A stretch of DNA of 64,000 nucleotides from an uncultured bacterium (GTDB lineage: Bacteria > Edwardsbacteria > AC1 > EtOH8): positions 1,138,217-1,202,216 of the forward strand of contig CALMGM010000005.1 in assembly GCA_937863685.1 (NCBI GenBank), given 5' to 3'. The position numbers and the translations under genes were made by a program. The notes below the pieces were generated by a model. The model saw nothing but the letters and a program-made list of their open reading frames with translations. It ran no database searches and was not told the origin of the DNA. The first letter of the stretch is position 1, and each line of letters starts with the position of its first letter. Below, piece by piece: positions 16,242 through 25,267 of the stretch.

Positions 16242-17261
16242 TTATCCCAGCGTCTCCCGTATATATGCCAGCATCAGGTCCCGGGTTGCGTTTAGGCCCT
16301 TCAAATGGGTCCGCTCCATGCCGTGGCTGGCGCTGACCCCGGGGCCTATCAGCCCCACCCGGATATCGTACCCGGCGATCAAGGCTATCGAGCCGTCCGA
16401 GCCGTAATGGGGGAACACATCCAGCTTGTGGGGTATCTTGTTCCTGGCCGCCAGCTCGGTCAGCTTGCAGCGCATGGCATAATCGTACGGCCCGGTGGAA
16501 TCCTTGACGCAGATGGACACCGAGCTCTCGTCGCCCTCCACCTTTTCGCCCACCACCCCCATGTCGGCCACCAGCATCTCCACCGCGGTCTCCGGCAGGC
16601 CGGAGGCCGCCCCGTGCCCCACCTCCTCGTAATTGGAGAAGAAGAAGGCCACCGGGATGGTCTTGAGCTTCTCGGCCCCCAGGGTCAGCATGGCGTCCAG
16701 CATGGCGGCCGAGCCGGCCTTGTCGTCCAGAAAGCGCGATTTGATATAGCCGGTCTCGGTGAACTCGAACCGGGGGTCGAAGAAAATGAAATCGCCGATG
16801 GCGATGCCCAACGCTTCGGTGTCCTCCTTCTTTTTTACCTCGGCATCCAGCCGGATGTGCATGTTCTCGGCCTTGCGGACGGTCTTCTCGGCCTCGTCGT
16901 TGACATGGGCGGCCGGGTTGTTCAACAGCAGGGTGCCGCGGAACTCGCGGCTGTTGGTGGTCCGGACGGTGACATACTCGCCCTCGAACGACGGCAGGAT
17001 GGGCCCGCCGATCTTGGTGAGGGACAGATGGCCGTCGGAGTTGATGCCGCTGACCATGGCACCCAGGGTGTCAACATGCCCGGCCACCACCAGGCGGGGC
17101 TGGAGATGGTTTCCGACCACCAGGCCGCCCTTGTTGGTGCGTTTGGTGCTTATCCCGGCTCCCTGGGCCAATGTCTCTATGTGTCCCATGATCTGGTTGG
17201 TGAATCCCGAGGGGGAATGGATGGCCTCCAGGTCCCTTAATATCTCGACGATGCGCTCCAT
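16242..17261 (-). CDS. M42-family metallopeptidase (glutamyl aminopeptidase-like)
   Basis: 339 residues from the ATG at 17261 (MERIVEILRDLEAIHSPSG), which has AAGGAG 4 bases upstream; the track's 17336 start adds a poor extension. Metal and catalytic motifs of the M42 co-catalytic zinc family are VVAGHVDTLGAMV (His, Asp), RFLDDKAGSAAMLDA (bridging Asp), FFFSNYEEVGHGAA (catalytic Glu-Glu) and LVADMGVVG. The C-terminal GVSASHGMERTH supplies the last His. These enzymes form large cytoplasmic tetrahedral complexes that trim peptides. It is a single gene. Confidence 0.9.
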   Translation of the reverse strand: MERIVEILRDLEAIHSPSGFTNQIMGHIETLAQGAGISTKRTNKGGLVVGNHLQPRLVVAGHVDTLGAMVSGINSDGHLSLTKIGGPILPSFEGEYVTVRTTNSREFRGTLLLNNPAAHVNDEAEKTVRKAENMHIRLDAEVKKKEDTEALGIAIGDFIFFDPRFEFTETGYIKSRFLDDKAGSAAMLDAMLTLGAEKLKTIPVAFFFSNYEEVGHGAASGLPETAVEMLVADMGVVGEKVEGDESSVSICVKDSTGPYDYAMRCKLTELAARNKIPHKLDVFPHYGSDGSIALIAGYDIRVGLIGPGVSASHGMERTHLKGLNATRDLMLAYIRETLG

Positions 17262-17420
17262 GATGCTCCTTAGAATTGTTGTTTGGCAGCTGAATGTAAA
17301 ATAATTATAAAGCACTTTTGGGGCATAGTCAACCAAGGGTAAAAAATAATTGACAGGGGATGGGATTTGAGATAAGCTTCTTTACGGGGTCGGCATGCGT
17401 GACCGGCTACCGGTATCTTT

Positions 17421-17682
17421 GATCACTGTCACCCTGAGACTGGCAGTTTGCCTGATAAGCCGAATGGGTGACAATGTCATCCACGGATTGAGAGCTGCAG
17501 GTACGGAGGGGGGTTATACGGCGGAGATCATTTTCGACGTCTGACCCCTCCCCTGCCCCTCCCCCGATGGGAGAGGGAAACACGTAGGGACATGGCGCGC
17601 CATGTCCCTACGTTATACAGGATATTTTCATGTTATGTAGGGGCGGGTTTTAAACCCGCCCCTACGGTTATGATCGTCTAAT
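17421..17682. repeat. Intergenic repeat cluster with two palindromes
   Basis: The 346-bp gap between the M42 and acyltransferase genes holds no gene. It holds GTCACCCTGAG (17426), a CCCCTCCCCTGCCCCTCCC element (17545), a perfect 30-bp palindrome at 17583-17612 (half CGTAGGGACATGGCG) and a 29-bp one at 17637-17665 (half GTAGGGGCGGGTTT). Both palindromes share GTAGGG/CCCTAC ends but have different cores, so they look like members of one dispersed family. A related imperfect copy starts at 19614. Confidence 0.8.
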
Positions 17683-18789
17683 TCACCCGTTCGACTTGTC
17701 GGGTTCCGTGCCGGTCTCAGGGTGACAACATTTAAATATTATTTTATGGTTCTCCACCGTCCAGGCCAGCAGGACCATCAGGCCCACGGTCAGTATCAGC
17801 GCCGTAATGGCCTGCGGCCAGTTCAGGTTCTTCTGCAGGCCGGAGGTCAGCCGGCCGTAGACCAGGGCGATGTGCACCCAGTAGAGCATCAGTGAGTGCC
17901 GGCCCATCAGCCGCATGAAGGAGAAGCTCTCCGGTTTGAACAACAGGCACAGAAAGAAACATCCCGACAGCACCACGGCCTGCATCCCTATCCGGATAAA
18001 GGAATATTCCGGACTGTTGTAGAACAATATCCAGCCGTGGGAATGGGGGATGCTGACGGCGGCCCAGATCCCGCCCAGCATCAGCAGCATCCCGGCGGCG
18101 ATCAGCCCGTAGTGCAGGAGGATCAACTTTAATTTGTCGCCTCTGAATCGCCTGGTCAGCAGGCCCGCCATGGCCCCGGCCGGGACGAAAACAAAATACG
18201 GGAAAAGGGGAAAGTACCCGAACCCGACGGACGCATTGAAGAAATTCCGGATATACCAGGGCAGTGAATTGACCAGCGGAGAGCTCCAGACCGCCGGTGA
18301 TAGCAAAGCCACCAGGATGGCCGTTGCGGCCAGAGCCCAGTATCTAAGATGGTTCTTTTTTATCACTGCGAAAAGCAAACCCACCAATATCAGGGATATC
18401 CCGATATTATTGAGGATATCGAACTTCAGGAGGTCCCGCCACTTTGAGTATGGCGCCCACTGTAGGAACTCCTCCAGCCGGAACAGGTAGGCGATGCCCA
18501 GCACCTCCAGCCCCCGCCGGGTGGAGAACCACAGTCTTTTGCCGAAGGAGATGTCCATCTGGTCCATCTTGGCATAGCTCAGCCCCACCGACAGCCCGGC
18601 CAGGAACAGGAAGGCCGGGGCGGTATAGGCCCCCAGCATCTGACAGAAATGGAAGGCCTGGGACTGCCGGTAAGCCGGCGCTAGGAAAGAATCTATCACG
18701 TGGCCCCGCATCATCCACAGCACGGCCAAACCTCTGGCCCAGTCGATATGCAGCAGGCGGGGGGAGGGTTTTAGTGTCGGGGGGATCAT
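17683..18789 (-). CDS. DUF1624/HGSNAT-like acyltransferase membrane protein
   Basis: 368 residues with about ten hydrophobic helices. It starts LLHIDWARGLAVLWMMRGHVID, the signature of DUF1624 (heparan-alpha-glucosaminide N-acetyltransferase catalytic-like), with a helix-loop FLFLAGLSVGLSYAK and a later GRHSLMLYWVHIAL typical of acyltransferase-3/OpgC-like families. It likely transfers an acyl group to a glycan or lipid at the cytoplasmic membrane; the substrate is unknown. The last ~15 residues (HPETGTEPDKSNG) are encoded by a dispersed GTCACCCTGAG-type repeat that reappears near 30016, so the C-terminus was probably replaced or extended by repeat insertion. Confidence 0.8.
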   Translation of the reverse strand: MIPPTLKPSPRLLHIDWARGLAVLWMMRGHVIDSFLAPAYRQSQAFHFCQMLGAYTAPAFLFLAGLSVGLSYAKMDQMDISFGKRLWFSTRRGLEVLGIAYLFRLEEFLQWAPYSKWRDLLKFDILNNIGISLILVGLLFAVIKKNHLRYWALAATAILVALLSPAVWSSPLVNSLPWYIRNFFNASVGFGYFPLFPYFVFVPAGAMAGLLTRRFRGDKLKLILLHYGLIAAGMLLMLGGIWAAVSIPHSHGWILFYNSPEYSFIRIGMQAVVLSGCFFLCLLFKPESFSFMRLMGRHSLMLYWVHIALVYGRLTSGLQKNLNWPQAITALILTVGLMVLLAWTVENHKIIFKCCHPETGTEPDKSNG

Positions 18790-18854
18790 TCTATATTTTA
18801 TCCATGATATTGTTGCAGCTATAGTTGATCTGATACCAACTCATCCCCCCTGCG

Positions 18855-18879
18855 CCCCTTCTCTTTTAAAGAGAAGGGG
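18855..18879. repeat. Palindromic repeat in the 252-bp gap before the Stn cluster
   Basis: CCCCTTCTCTTT / AAAGAGAAGGGG with a one-base centre, embedded in CATCCCCCCTGCG...GTGTGGGGTTGAG. Same general plan as the TcmP-island flanks and the element at 36949. Confidence 0.65.
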
Positions 18880-18964
18880 TGTGGGGTTGAGTTATGATAA
18901 TAATCCCGAAATTATACGATAAATCCGGAGGCCAGTCAAAGGAAATGTTGTACATAAAATTGTC

Positions 18965-18993
18965 TTGAACTGCGGCGGGCTATATGTTAAAAT
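18965..18993 (+). promoter_or_regulatory. Promoter of the nuoE/nuoF/stnC operon
   Basis: TTGAAC (18965-18970), 17-bp spacer, TAAAAT (18988-18993), about 50 bases before the nuoE-like ATG, which is preceded by GAGGA. Confidence 0.65.
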
Positions 18994-19041
18994 CCTTTTT
19001 CTCATATCCATCGGCCCAAAAAATCATAAGTTGAGGAATAT

Positions 19042-19521
19042 ATGAAAAAGACTCCGGGAAAGAAGGCAAATCCAGATCTGGGAAAGATCAACCGGGTCCT
19101 GGCCAAATACAAGGGCAACAAGGGGGCCTTGATCCCGGTGCTGCAGGAAGTGCAGGTGGCGCTGGGTTTCCTGTCGCAGGACAGTTTGAGGGCCATCTCC
19201 GAGGGCTTGGCGATACCGCTGAGCCAGATCTACGGGGTGGCCACTTTTTACACCCAATTCCGTCTGAAACCCATCGGCAAGCACCTGGTGCGGGTATGCC
19301 ACGGAACGGCCTGCCATGTGGGCGGGGCCGAGAAGATCAGCGCGGCCATCGAGGCCGGCCTCAGCGTCAGGGACGGGGAGACCACGGCCGACGGCAAGTT
19401 CACAGTGGAATCGGTGGCCTGCCTGGGCTGCTGCAGTTTGGCCCCGGTGATGATGGTGGACAACGACACCTTCGGCCGGCTGACCCCGGAGAGCGCCATC
19501 AAGGCGGTCAAGGAATACTGA
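19042..19521 (+). CDS. nuoE: NuoE/HydC-like [2Fe-2S] subunit of an Stn-type transhydrogenase
   Basis: 159 residues: a thioredoxin-fold [2Fe-2S] protein of the complex I 24-kDa family. Cluster cysteines are in RVCHGTACHVGG and ACLGCCSLAPVMM; the helical N-terminal part carries GALIPVLQEVQVALGFL and YGVATFYTQF, both family hallmarks. It passes electrons to or from the FMN/NADH subunit encoded next. No membrane (NuoA/H/J-N) genes follow, so this is a soluble complex. Together with the GltD-NuoG fusion downstream it matches the StnABC type described in Sporomusa ovata. Confidence 0.9.
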   Translation: MKKTPGKKANPDLGKINRVLAKYKGNKGALIPVLQEVQVALGFLSQDSLRAISEGLAIPLSQIYGVATFYTQFRLKPIGKHLVRVCHGTACHVGGAEKISAAIEAGLSVRDGETTADGKFTVESVACLGCCSLAPVMMVDNDTFGRLTPESAIKAVKEY

Positions 19522-19566
19522 CCCGGTTTTACGGGACACGGATAAACACGGTTTGTTAAAAAAACT

Positions 19567-19735
19567 TGTTTTTTAACCACAGAGAACACAAAGCACACAA
19601 AGGAAACATTATTGTAGGGGCGAATGGTCATTCGCCCTTGGCGGCACCGCCCGGCAATACATGTCATTCCCGCGCAGGCGGGAATCCAGTCTTTGACCCC
19701 TCTCCAACCTCTCCCCGCAACGGAGAGAGGCCCAT
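19567..19735. repeat. Stack of four different dispersed repeats inside the operon
   Basis: Between nuoE and nuoF lie, in order: an ACCACAGAGAACACAAAG element (19576), an imperfect GTAGGGGCGAATGG palindrome (19614-19637), a dRS3-like palindrome (19662-19689, GTCATTCCCGC / GCGGGAATCCAG) and a GACCCCTCTCC...GGAGAGAGG element (19694-19731). No gene is present. Confidence 0.75.
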
Positions 19736-19777
19736 GGTTTGTAAAATAAATATTTTATATACAAGGAGGATCCTGTC

Positions 19778-21616
19778 TTGAAAAAAGCGACCTCTAAAGC
19801 CAAAACCCTTCCCAAAAAGAAGGCGGTAAAAAAGCCGGCGGCGCCGGACTACCGGATAGTGGTGGGCCTGGGCAGCTGCGGCATCGCGGCCGGCGGCCAC
19901 AAGGTCAAGGCGGCCCTGATGGAGAGCCTCAAAAAAGCCAAACTCAACGTCCAGGTCTCCGACACCGGCTGCGTGGGCATGTGCTACAGCGAGGTGCTGC
20001 TGGACGTCCACCACAAGAACGGCCAGGTCTACACCTACGGCAACATGACCCCGGACAGGATGGCGCGTTTCGTGGACGAGCACCTGGCCAAAGGGCAGCC
20101 GGTGGCCGACTGGCTGGTGAAGGCCAGCGACCGGGCCCTGCCGGACGACAGCTTTTATGCCAAGCAGAAGAGGATCGTGCTGCGCAACTGCGGCGACATC
20201 GATCCCGAAAAGATAGAGGATTACATGGCCCATGGCGGGTACCAGGCACTGGAGAAGGCCCTCAAGAAGATGTCTCCCGACGAGGTCATAAAAGAGGTGC
20301 TGGACTCGGGGCTGCGGGGCCGGGGCGGGGCCGGCTTCCCCACCGGGCGCAAATGGCAGTTCGCCCGGGGCTCCAGGGGCGACAAGAAATACATCGTCTG
20401 CAACGGCGACGAGGGCGATCCCGGGGCCTTCATGGACCGCTCGGTGCTGGAGGGCGACCCCCACAACGTGATGGAGGGGATGCTGATCGCCGGGTACGCC
20501 ATCGGGGCCGACGAGGGCTATTTTTACGTCCGGGCCGAATATCCCCTGGCGGTGGAACGGCTGAAACTGGCCATCGAACAGGCCAAGAAGAGGGGCTTTT
20601 TGGGCAAGAACATCATGGGCACCAAGTTCTGCTTCGAGATGAAGATCAAGGAGGGGGCCGGGGCCTTCGTCTGCGGCGAGGAGACCGCCCTGATGGCCTC
20701 CATCGAGGGCCAGCGGGGGATGCCCCGCCTGAGGCCGCCCTTCCCGGCGGTGTCCGGCCTGTGGGGCAAGCCCACCAACATCAACAACGTGGAGACCTTC
20801 GCCAACGTGCCCTGGATCATCCTCAACGGCTCGGCGGCCTTCGCCTCGCTGGGCACCGAGAAGAGCAAGGGCTCGAAGGTGTTCGCCCTGGCCGGCAAGA
20901 TCGCCCGGGGCGGGCTGGTGGAGGTGCCGATGGGCATCACCATCAACGAGATCATCCACGAGGTGGGGGGCGGCATCAAGGACGGCCGGGCTTTCAAGGC
21001 GGTGCAGATGGGCGGCCCGTCGGGCGGCTGCATCCCGGCGGCTTTGGGCAGCACCATCGTGGACTACGATTCGGTGGGCCAGACCGGGGCCATCATGGGC
21101 TCGGGCGGCATGGTGGTGATGGACGACACCACCTGCATGGTGGACATCGCCCGGTTCTTTTTGGATTTCACCCAGAAGGAATCCTGCGGCAAGTGCACCT
21201 TCTGCCGGGTGGGCACCAAGCGGATGCTGGAGATACTGGAACGGATCACCAAGGGCCGGGGCCAGGAGGGCGACATCGAGCTGCTGCTGGAGCTGGCCGA
21301 GAAGATAAAGATCTCGTCGCTATGCGGGCTGGGACAGACCGCGCCCAACCCGGTGCTGACCACCGTCAAATATTTCCGCCAGGAATACGAGGCCCATATC
21401 AAGGACAAGACCTGCCCGGCCCATTCCTGCAAGGAACTGCTGAAGTACGAGATCGTCCCCGAGAAATGCATCGGCTGCACCGCCTGCGCCAGGGTCTGCC
21501 CGGTGACGGCCATCTCGGGACAGGTGAAGAAACCCCACGTGATAGACCAGGAGGCCTGCATCAAGTGCGGCAACTGCGTGGCCAAATGCAAATTCGACGC
21601 CATAAAGGTGAGGTAG
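19778..21616 (+). CDS. nuoF: NuoF/HydB-like NADH:FMN subunit with extra iron-sulfur domains
   Basis: 612 residues starting at TTG 19778 with AAGGAGG 8 bases upstream. A Lys/Ala/Pro-rich lead is followed by a thioredoxin-like [2Fe-2S] domain (GSCGIAAGG, TGCVGMCYSEV), the NuoF core with glycine-rich FMN/NADH sites (LRGRGGAGFPTGRKW, GDEGDPGAFMDR), the [4Fe-4S] motif SCGKCTFCRVGT and, at the C-terminus, two ferredoxin [4Fe-4S] motifs (CIGCTACARVCP, CIKCGNCVAKC). This long form is the HydB/bifurcating type rather than respiratory NuoF. It binds NADH and probably the bifurcating FMN of the complex. Confidence 0.92.
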   Translation: MKKATSKAKTLPKKKAVKKPAAPDYRIVVGLGSCGIAAGGHKVKAALMESLKKAKLNVQVSDTGCVGMCYSEVLLDVHHKNGQVYTYGNMTPDRMARFVDEHLAKGQPVADWLVKASDRALPDDSFYAKQKRIVLRNCGDIDPEKIEDYMAHGGYQALEKALKKMSPDEVIKEVLDSGLRGRGGAGFPTGRKWQFARGSRGDKKYIVCNGDEGDPGAFMDRSVLEGDPHNVMEGMLIAGYAIGADEGYFYVRAEYPLAVERLKLAIEQAKKRGFLGKNIMGTKFCFEMKIKEGAGAFVCGEETALMASIEGQRGMPRLRPPFPAVSGLWGKPTNINNVETFANVPWIILNGSAAFASLGTEKSKGSKVFALAGKIARGGLVEVPMGITINEIIHEVGGGIKDGRAFKAVQMGGPSGGCIPAALGSTIVDYDSVGQTGAIMGSGGMVVMDDTTCMVDIARFFLDFTQKESCGKCTFCRVGTKRMLEILERITKGRGQEGDIELLLELAEKIKISSLCGLGQTAPNPVLTTVKYFRQEYEAHIKDKTCPAHSCKELLKYEIVPEKCIGCTACARVCPVTAISGQVKKPHVIDQEACIKCGNCVAKCKFDAIKVR

Positions 21617-21618
21617 AA

Positions 21619-24600
21619 ATGCAGATAAACATCACATTCAACGGCAAACAGATCGCCTGCGATTCCAATCAGACCATAGTCGACGTGGCCAAGGAGCAGG
21701 GGGCCTTTGTGCCCACCCTGTGCCACGACAGCAAGCTGGAGCCCTACGGCTCCTGCTGGGTGTGCCTGGTGGAGGTCAAGAACGCCCGGGGCTTCGTGCC
21801 GGCCTGCGCCACCAAGGTGATGGACGGGATGGTGGTGGAGACCGAGAACGACCGGGTGAAGGCCGCCCGCCAGATGGCGCTGGGACTGCTGCTGTCCAAC
21901 CACTCCGGCGACTGCATCGGGCCCTGCGTGGACACCTGCCCGGCCGGCTGCGACGTCCAGGGCTACACCGCGCTGATCGCCAACGGCATGGAGGCCGAGG
22001 CCATCAAGCTGATCAAAGAGACCCTGCCGCTTCCCGCCTCGCTGGGCCGGGTCTGTCCGCATCCCTGCGAGACCGAGTGCCGCCGCAGCCTGGTGGAGGA
22101 GCCGGTGTCCATCTGCTACCTCAAGCGGCATGCGGCCGATTTCGATCTCAACTCCGGAAAACCATACATGCCGCCAATTGCTTCCGACACCGGCAAGAAG
22201 GTGGCGGTGGTGGGAGCCGGCCCGGCCGGGCTGACCGCCGCCTACTACCTGCGCCAGAAGGGCCACCAGGTCACCATCTTCGAGGCTTTGCCCAAGTCCG
22301 GCGGATGGCTGCGCTACGGCATTCCGCAGTACCGCCTGCCCAAGGAGGTGCTGGACCAGGAGGTGAAGACCGTCACCGACCTGGGCGTTGAAGTGAAGTA
22401 CAATCAGAAATTGGGCCAGGACATCACCCTGGAAGGCCTGAAAGGCCAGTATGATGCGGTATTTCTGGGCATGGGGGCCCACGCCTCCTCCAGGATGGGA
22501 GTGGAGAACGAGGAGGACCGCGGAGTGGTGGCCGGAATAGATTTCTTAAAACGTTTGACCCTGGGCGAAAAGTTCAACGTGGGAAAAAAGGTGGCGGTCA
22601 TCGGCGGCGGCAACACCGCCATCGATGCCGCCCGGACCTCCCTGCGGCTGGGAGCCGAGGAGGTGTTCATCGTCTACCGCCGCTCGGAAAAGGAGATGCC
22701 GGCCAATCCTTTCGAGATCGAGGAGGCCAAGCACGAGGGGGTCAAGTTCCAGTTCCTGACCGCCCCCACCCGGGTGATCGCCTGCAGCCACGACAAGAAC
22801 GGGGCCATCTCCTGCCAGAAGATGGAGCTGGGCGAGCCGGACGCTTCGGGCCGCCGCCGTCCGGTGCCGGTCCAAAATTCAGATTTCCATATCGAGGCCG
22901 ACCTGATCATCTCCTGCATCGGGCAGAGCCCCGACCTGTCCGGATTGGGTGAGAATCATAATCTGAAAGTGACCCGCTGGAGCACTCTGGAGACCGATCC
23001 CGAAACCGGGGCCACGGCCGATCCCAAGATATTTGCCGCCGGAGACATGGCCACCGGAGCGGCCACCGTGGTGGAGGCCATCGGCGGGGCCCGCAAGGCG
23101 GCCCAGGGGATCGATGAATTCTTAAAATACGGCAAGATCGAAAAGAAGATAAAACAATACAACATCACCAAGGGCAAGATCAACCAGGTGCCCAAGGAGC
23201 TGTTTGCCACCGAGCCCAAAGTGGCCAAGGCCAGGATGCCGATGCTGGAGCCGTCGCAGAGAAGAAATTTCGACGAGGTGGAGAAGGGCTTCTCCCGCAT
23301 CACTGCCATCGAGGAGGCCAAGCGCTGCCTAGAATGCGGCTGTGCCGACATGCAGGAATGCAAGCTGCGCGACTACGCCACGGTCTACGACGTGATGGTC
23401 CAGCGCTTCATGGGCGAGGTCAAGCAGCATCCCATCGACGACAGCCATCCCTTCCTGGTGCGCGATCAAAGCAAATGCGTGATGTGCGGCCGCTGCGTCA
23501 GGATGTGCCTGGAGGTGGTGGGGGCGGCGGCTTTGGGCTTCGTTTATCGCGGGTTCAATGCCATCGTGGCCCCCACCATGGAGAAGCCCTATCCCGAGTC
23601 GCCCTGCGTATCCTGCGGGGCCTGCATCGAGACCTGCCCGGTGGGGGCATTGACCGAGCGGGTGCGGCACATCAAGCCCTCGCCCTGGAAGATGGAGAAG
23701 ATCCCCTCGGTGTGCACCTTCTGCGGGGTGGGCTGCGGCCTGGACCTGAACATCATGGACAACAAGGTGGTCCGGGTCACCGGGAACGAGGACAGCCCAG
23801 TCAGCCAGGGCTCGCTGTGCTTCAAGGGCAAGTTCGGGTTCGAACTTATCCATTCACCCGAGCGTTTGACCGCACCGCTGGCCAAGGCCGGAGCCAAACA
23901 CAAGGAGATCGCCTGGCCCGAGGCCATATCCAAGGTCAATTCCGAGATCGACGCCATGGTCAAAAAATACGGGCCGGATTCGGTGGCGGTGTTCGCCTCC
24001 GGCCGGACGAGCCTCGAAGAGGCCGAGGGCCTGCGTTCCTGGGCGGAGAAGAAGGGGGTCAAACAATTCGGCAGTTTTGCCGGAGGGTATGCGTCAGGCA
24101 CCCTGATCGATATTCTGGGCTCCTCGGCGGGCAAAGGATATCAGTCATTGTCCGAAGCCAAAAATATCATACTTATCGGCTCTGATACATATGCCGAGCA
24201 TCCGGTGTTCTCCCAGATGGTCAGAAAGGCCGTCAAGGGCGGGGCCAAGCTGTATTCCCTCCAGGAGAAGGCCACCAAGCTGGGCGAGATCGCCGCACAG
24301 GAACTGGTCATTAAAAAAGGCGGAATATCCTTTGCCATGAACGGGATTCTCAAGAACCTGCTAGCCAAGGGCCAGTCCAAATATTCCGGCTACAAAGAAT
24401 TGGCCAAGAGCTTGGGCAAACTGAGCGCGGCGGCGGTGGCCACCAACAGCGGATTAAAGAAGGCCGAGATAGACGGGCTGGCCAAGCCGCTGCTGGAAGA
24501 TCAGAATTGCCTGCTGGTATTCAACGCCGACGCAGTGGATGCCGAAACCATCAAGGCCCTGGCCAATATTCTCCTGCTGATGGACGTTCCGGAGAATTTC

Positions 24601-25107
24601 ATCGCCCTGCGGGCCAAGGCCAATGCCTCGGGTGTCGAACGGTTCGTCAACGCCGATGCCTCCGGCTTATCGAAGATCAAAGCCGCGGTATTGCTCAACG
24701 AAGATCCGGCCGGCAGCCTGGAGGACGGCCCCAAGATCAAGACCGCCCTGGCCAAGCTGGAAAAGCTGATAGTCTGCGATATGTTCCTGACGGAGACCGC
24801 CAAGCTGGCCGACATTGTTTTGCCGGCAGCGGCTTGGGCCGAGAGCGACGGCAGTTTTATCAACAGCGAGGGCCGGTTGCAACATCTCAAGGCCGGCATC
24901 CAGCCTGCCTCGGGCAAGACCACCAAGCAGGTACTGATTGAACTGGGCGGCTCAGCCATGCCCAACCTGCCCAAGGAGAAATCGGGCCAAAAGCAATTCG
25001 GCGTTCCCAGTCTGAAGAAGGGCAAGGCGATCAGCGCCGGGTTCGCTTCGGACGTGATGGAGAAAAAGGCGGCCGAGCTGAAGAAGAAAGCGGGACTGGT
25101 CCGGTAA
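21619..25107 (+). CDS. stnC: GltD-NuoG fusion, StnC-like transhydrogenase subunit
   Basis: 1,162 residues from ATG 21619 (MQINITFNGKQIA), 2 bases after nuoF; the track's 19981 start is a shadow of nuoF. Order: [2Fe-2S] ferredoxin domain (CHDSKLEPYGSCWVC, then C62); GltD-type N-terminal iron-sulfur part (CIGPCVDTCPAGC); FAD site (VAVVGAGPAGL) and NADPH site (VAVIGGGNTAIDAAR); two [4Fe-4S] motifs (CVMCGRCVRMC, CVSCGACIETCP); then a NuoG-like molybdopterin-fold domain (CTFCGVGCGLDL) to the end. No hydrogenase H-cluster motifs. This is the domain plan of StnC, which links NADPH to the NADH/ferredoxin-bifurcating module. Confidence 0.88.
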   Translation: MQINITFNGKQIACDSNQTIVDVAKEQGAFVPTLCHDSKLEPYGSCWVCLVEVKNARGFVPACATKVMDGMVVETENDRVKAARQMALGLLLSNHSGDCIGPCVDTCPAGCDVQGYTALIANGMEAEAIKLIKETLPLPASLGRVCPHPCETECRRSLVEEPVSICYLKRHAADFDLNSGKPYMPPIASDTGKKVAVVGAGPAGLTAAYYLRQKGHQVTIFEALPKSGGWLRYGIPQYRLPKEVLDQEVKTVTDLGVEVKYNQKLGQDITLEGLKGQYDAVFLGMGAHASSRMGVENEEDRGVVAGIDFLKRLTLGEKFNVGKKVAVIGGGNTAIDAARTSLRLGAEEVFIVYRRSEKEMPANPFEIEEAKHEGVKFQFLTAPTRVIACSHDKNGAISCQKMELGEPDASGRRRPVPVQNSDFHIEADLIISCIGQSPDLSGLGENHNLKVTRWSTLETDPETGATADPKIFAAGDMATGAATVVEAIGGARKAAQGIDEFLKYGKIEKKIKQYNITKGKINQVPKELFATEPKVAKARMPMLEPSQRRNFDEVEKGFSRITAIEEAKRCLECGCADMQECKLRDYATVYDVMVQRFMGEVKQHPIDDSHPFLVRDQSKCVMCGRCVRMCLEVVGAAALGFVYRGFNAIVAPTMEKPYPESPCVSCGACIETCPVGALTERVRHIKPSPWKMEKIPSVCTFCGVGCGLDLNIMDNKVVRVTGNEDSPVSQGSLCFKGKFGFELIHSPERLTAPLAKAGAKHKEIAWPEAISKVNSEIDAMVKKYGPDSVAVFASGRTSLEEAEGLRSWAEKKGVKQFGSFAGGYASGTLIDILGSSAGKGYQSLSEAKNIILIGSDTYAEHPVFSQMVRKAVKGGAKLYSLQEKATKLGEIAAQELVIKKGGISFAMNGILKNLLAKGQSKYSGYKELAKSLGKLSAAAVATNSGLKKAEIDGLAKPLLEDQNCLLVFNADAVDAETIKALANILLLMDVPENFIALRAKANASGVERFVNADASGLSKIKAAVLLNEDPAGSLEDGPKIKTALAKLEKLIVCDMFLTETAKLADIVLPAAAWAESDGSFINSEGRLQHLKAGIQPASGKTTKQVLIELGGSAMPNLPKEKSGQKQFGVPSLKKGKAISAGFASDVMEKKAAELKKKAGLVR

Positions 25108-25123
25108 TCTGAATCATGTAAAG

Positions 25124-25152
25124 AACAGCCCAGGCATCATGCCTGGGCTGTT
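25124..25152 (+). terminator. Terminator of the Stn-like operon
   Basis: A near-perfect inverted repeat (AACAGCCCAGGCAT / ATGCCTGGGCTGTT) followed by TACTTGTTTG. Confidence 0.75.
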
Positions 25153-25172
25153 TACTTGTTTGAAAATATCAA

Positions 25173-25201
25173 TTGACATACCACGGCAAATAGATTATCC
25201 T
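25173..25201 (+). promoter_or_regulatory. Promoter of slyD
   Basis: TTGACA (25173-25178), 17-bp spacer, TATCCT (25196-25201), 67 bases before the ATG at 25268. Confidence 0.6.
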
Positions 25202-25267
25202 TAAAAATAATAGGTGCTCCCTCATAATGAAGGCGAGAGAAATTTTAATTATAACAAGGAATAAAAA

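Noticed and set aside
19981-21616. Upstream 546 codons of the 1,708-aa ORF
   Set aside because: They are the +2-shifted shadow of the nuoF-like gene (low-complexity Gly/Arg-rich text); the real gene starts at 21619.
21064-22482. 472-aa minus-strand ORF
   Set aside because: Antisense shadow across the nuoF/stnC junction with no recognisable domain.
21619-25107. [FeFe]-hydrogenase or formate dehydrogenase catalytic subunit
   Set aside because: No H-cluster motifs are present, and the GltD domain plus NuoG-like C-terminus fits StnC better. A formate-type active-site Sec/Cys was not seen, though I cannot exclude a divergent one.
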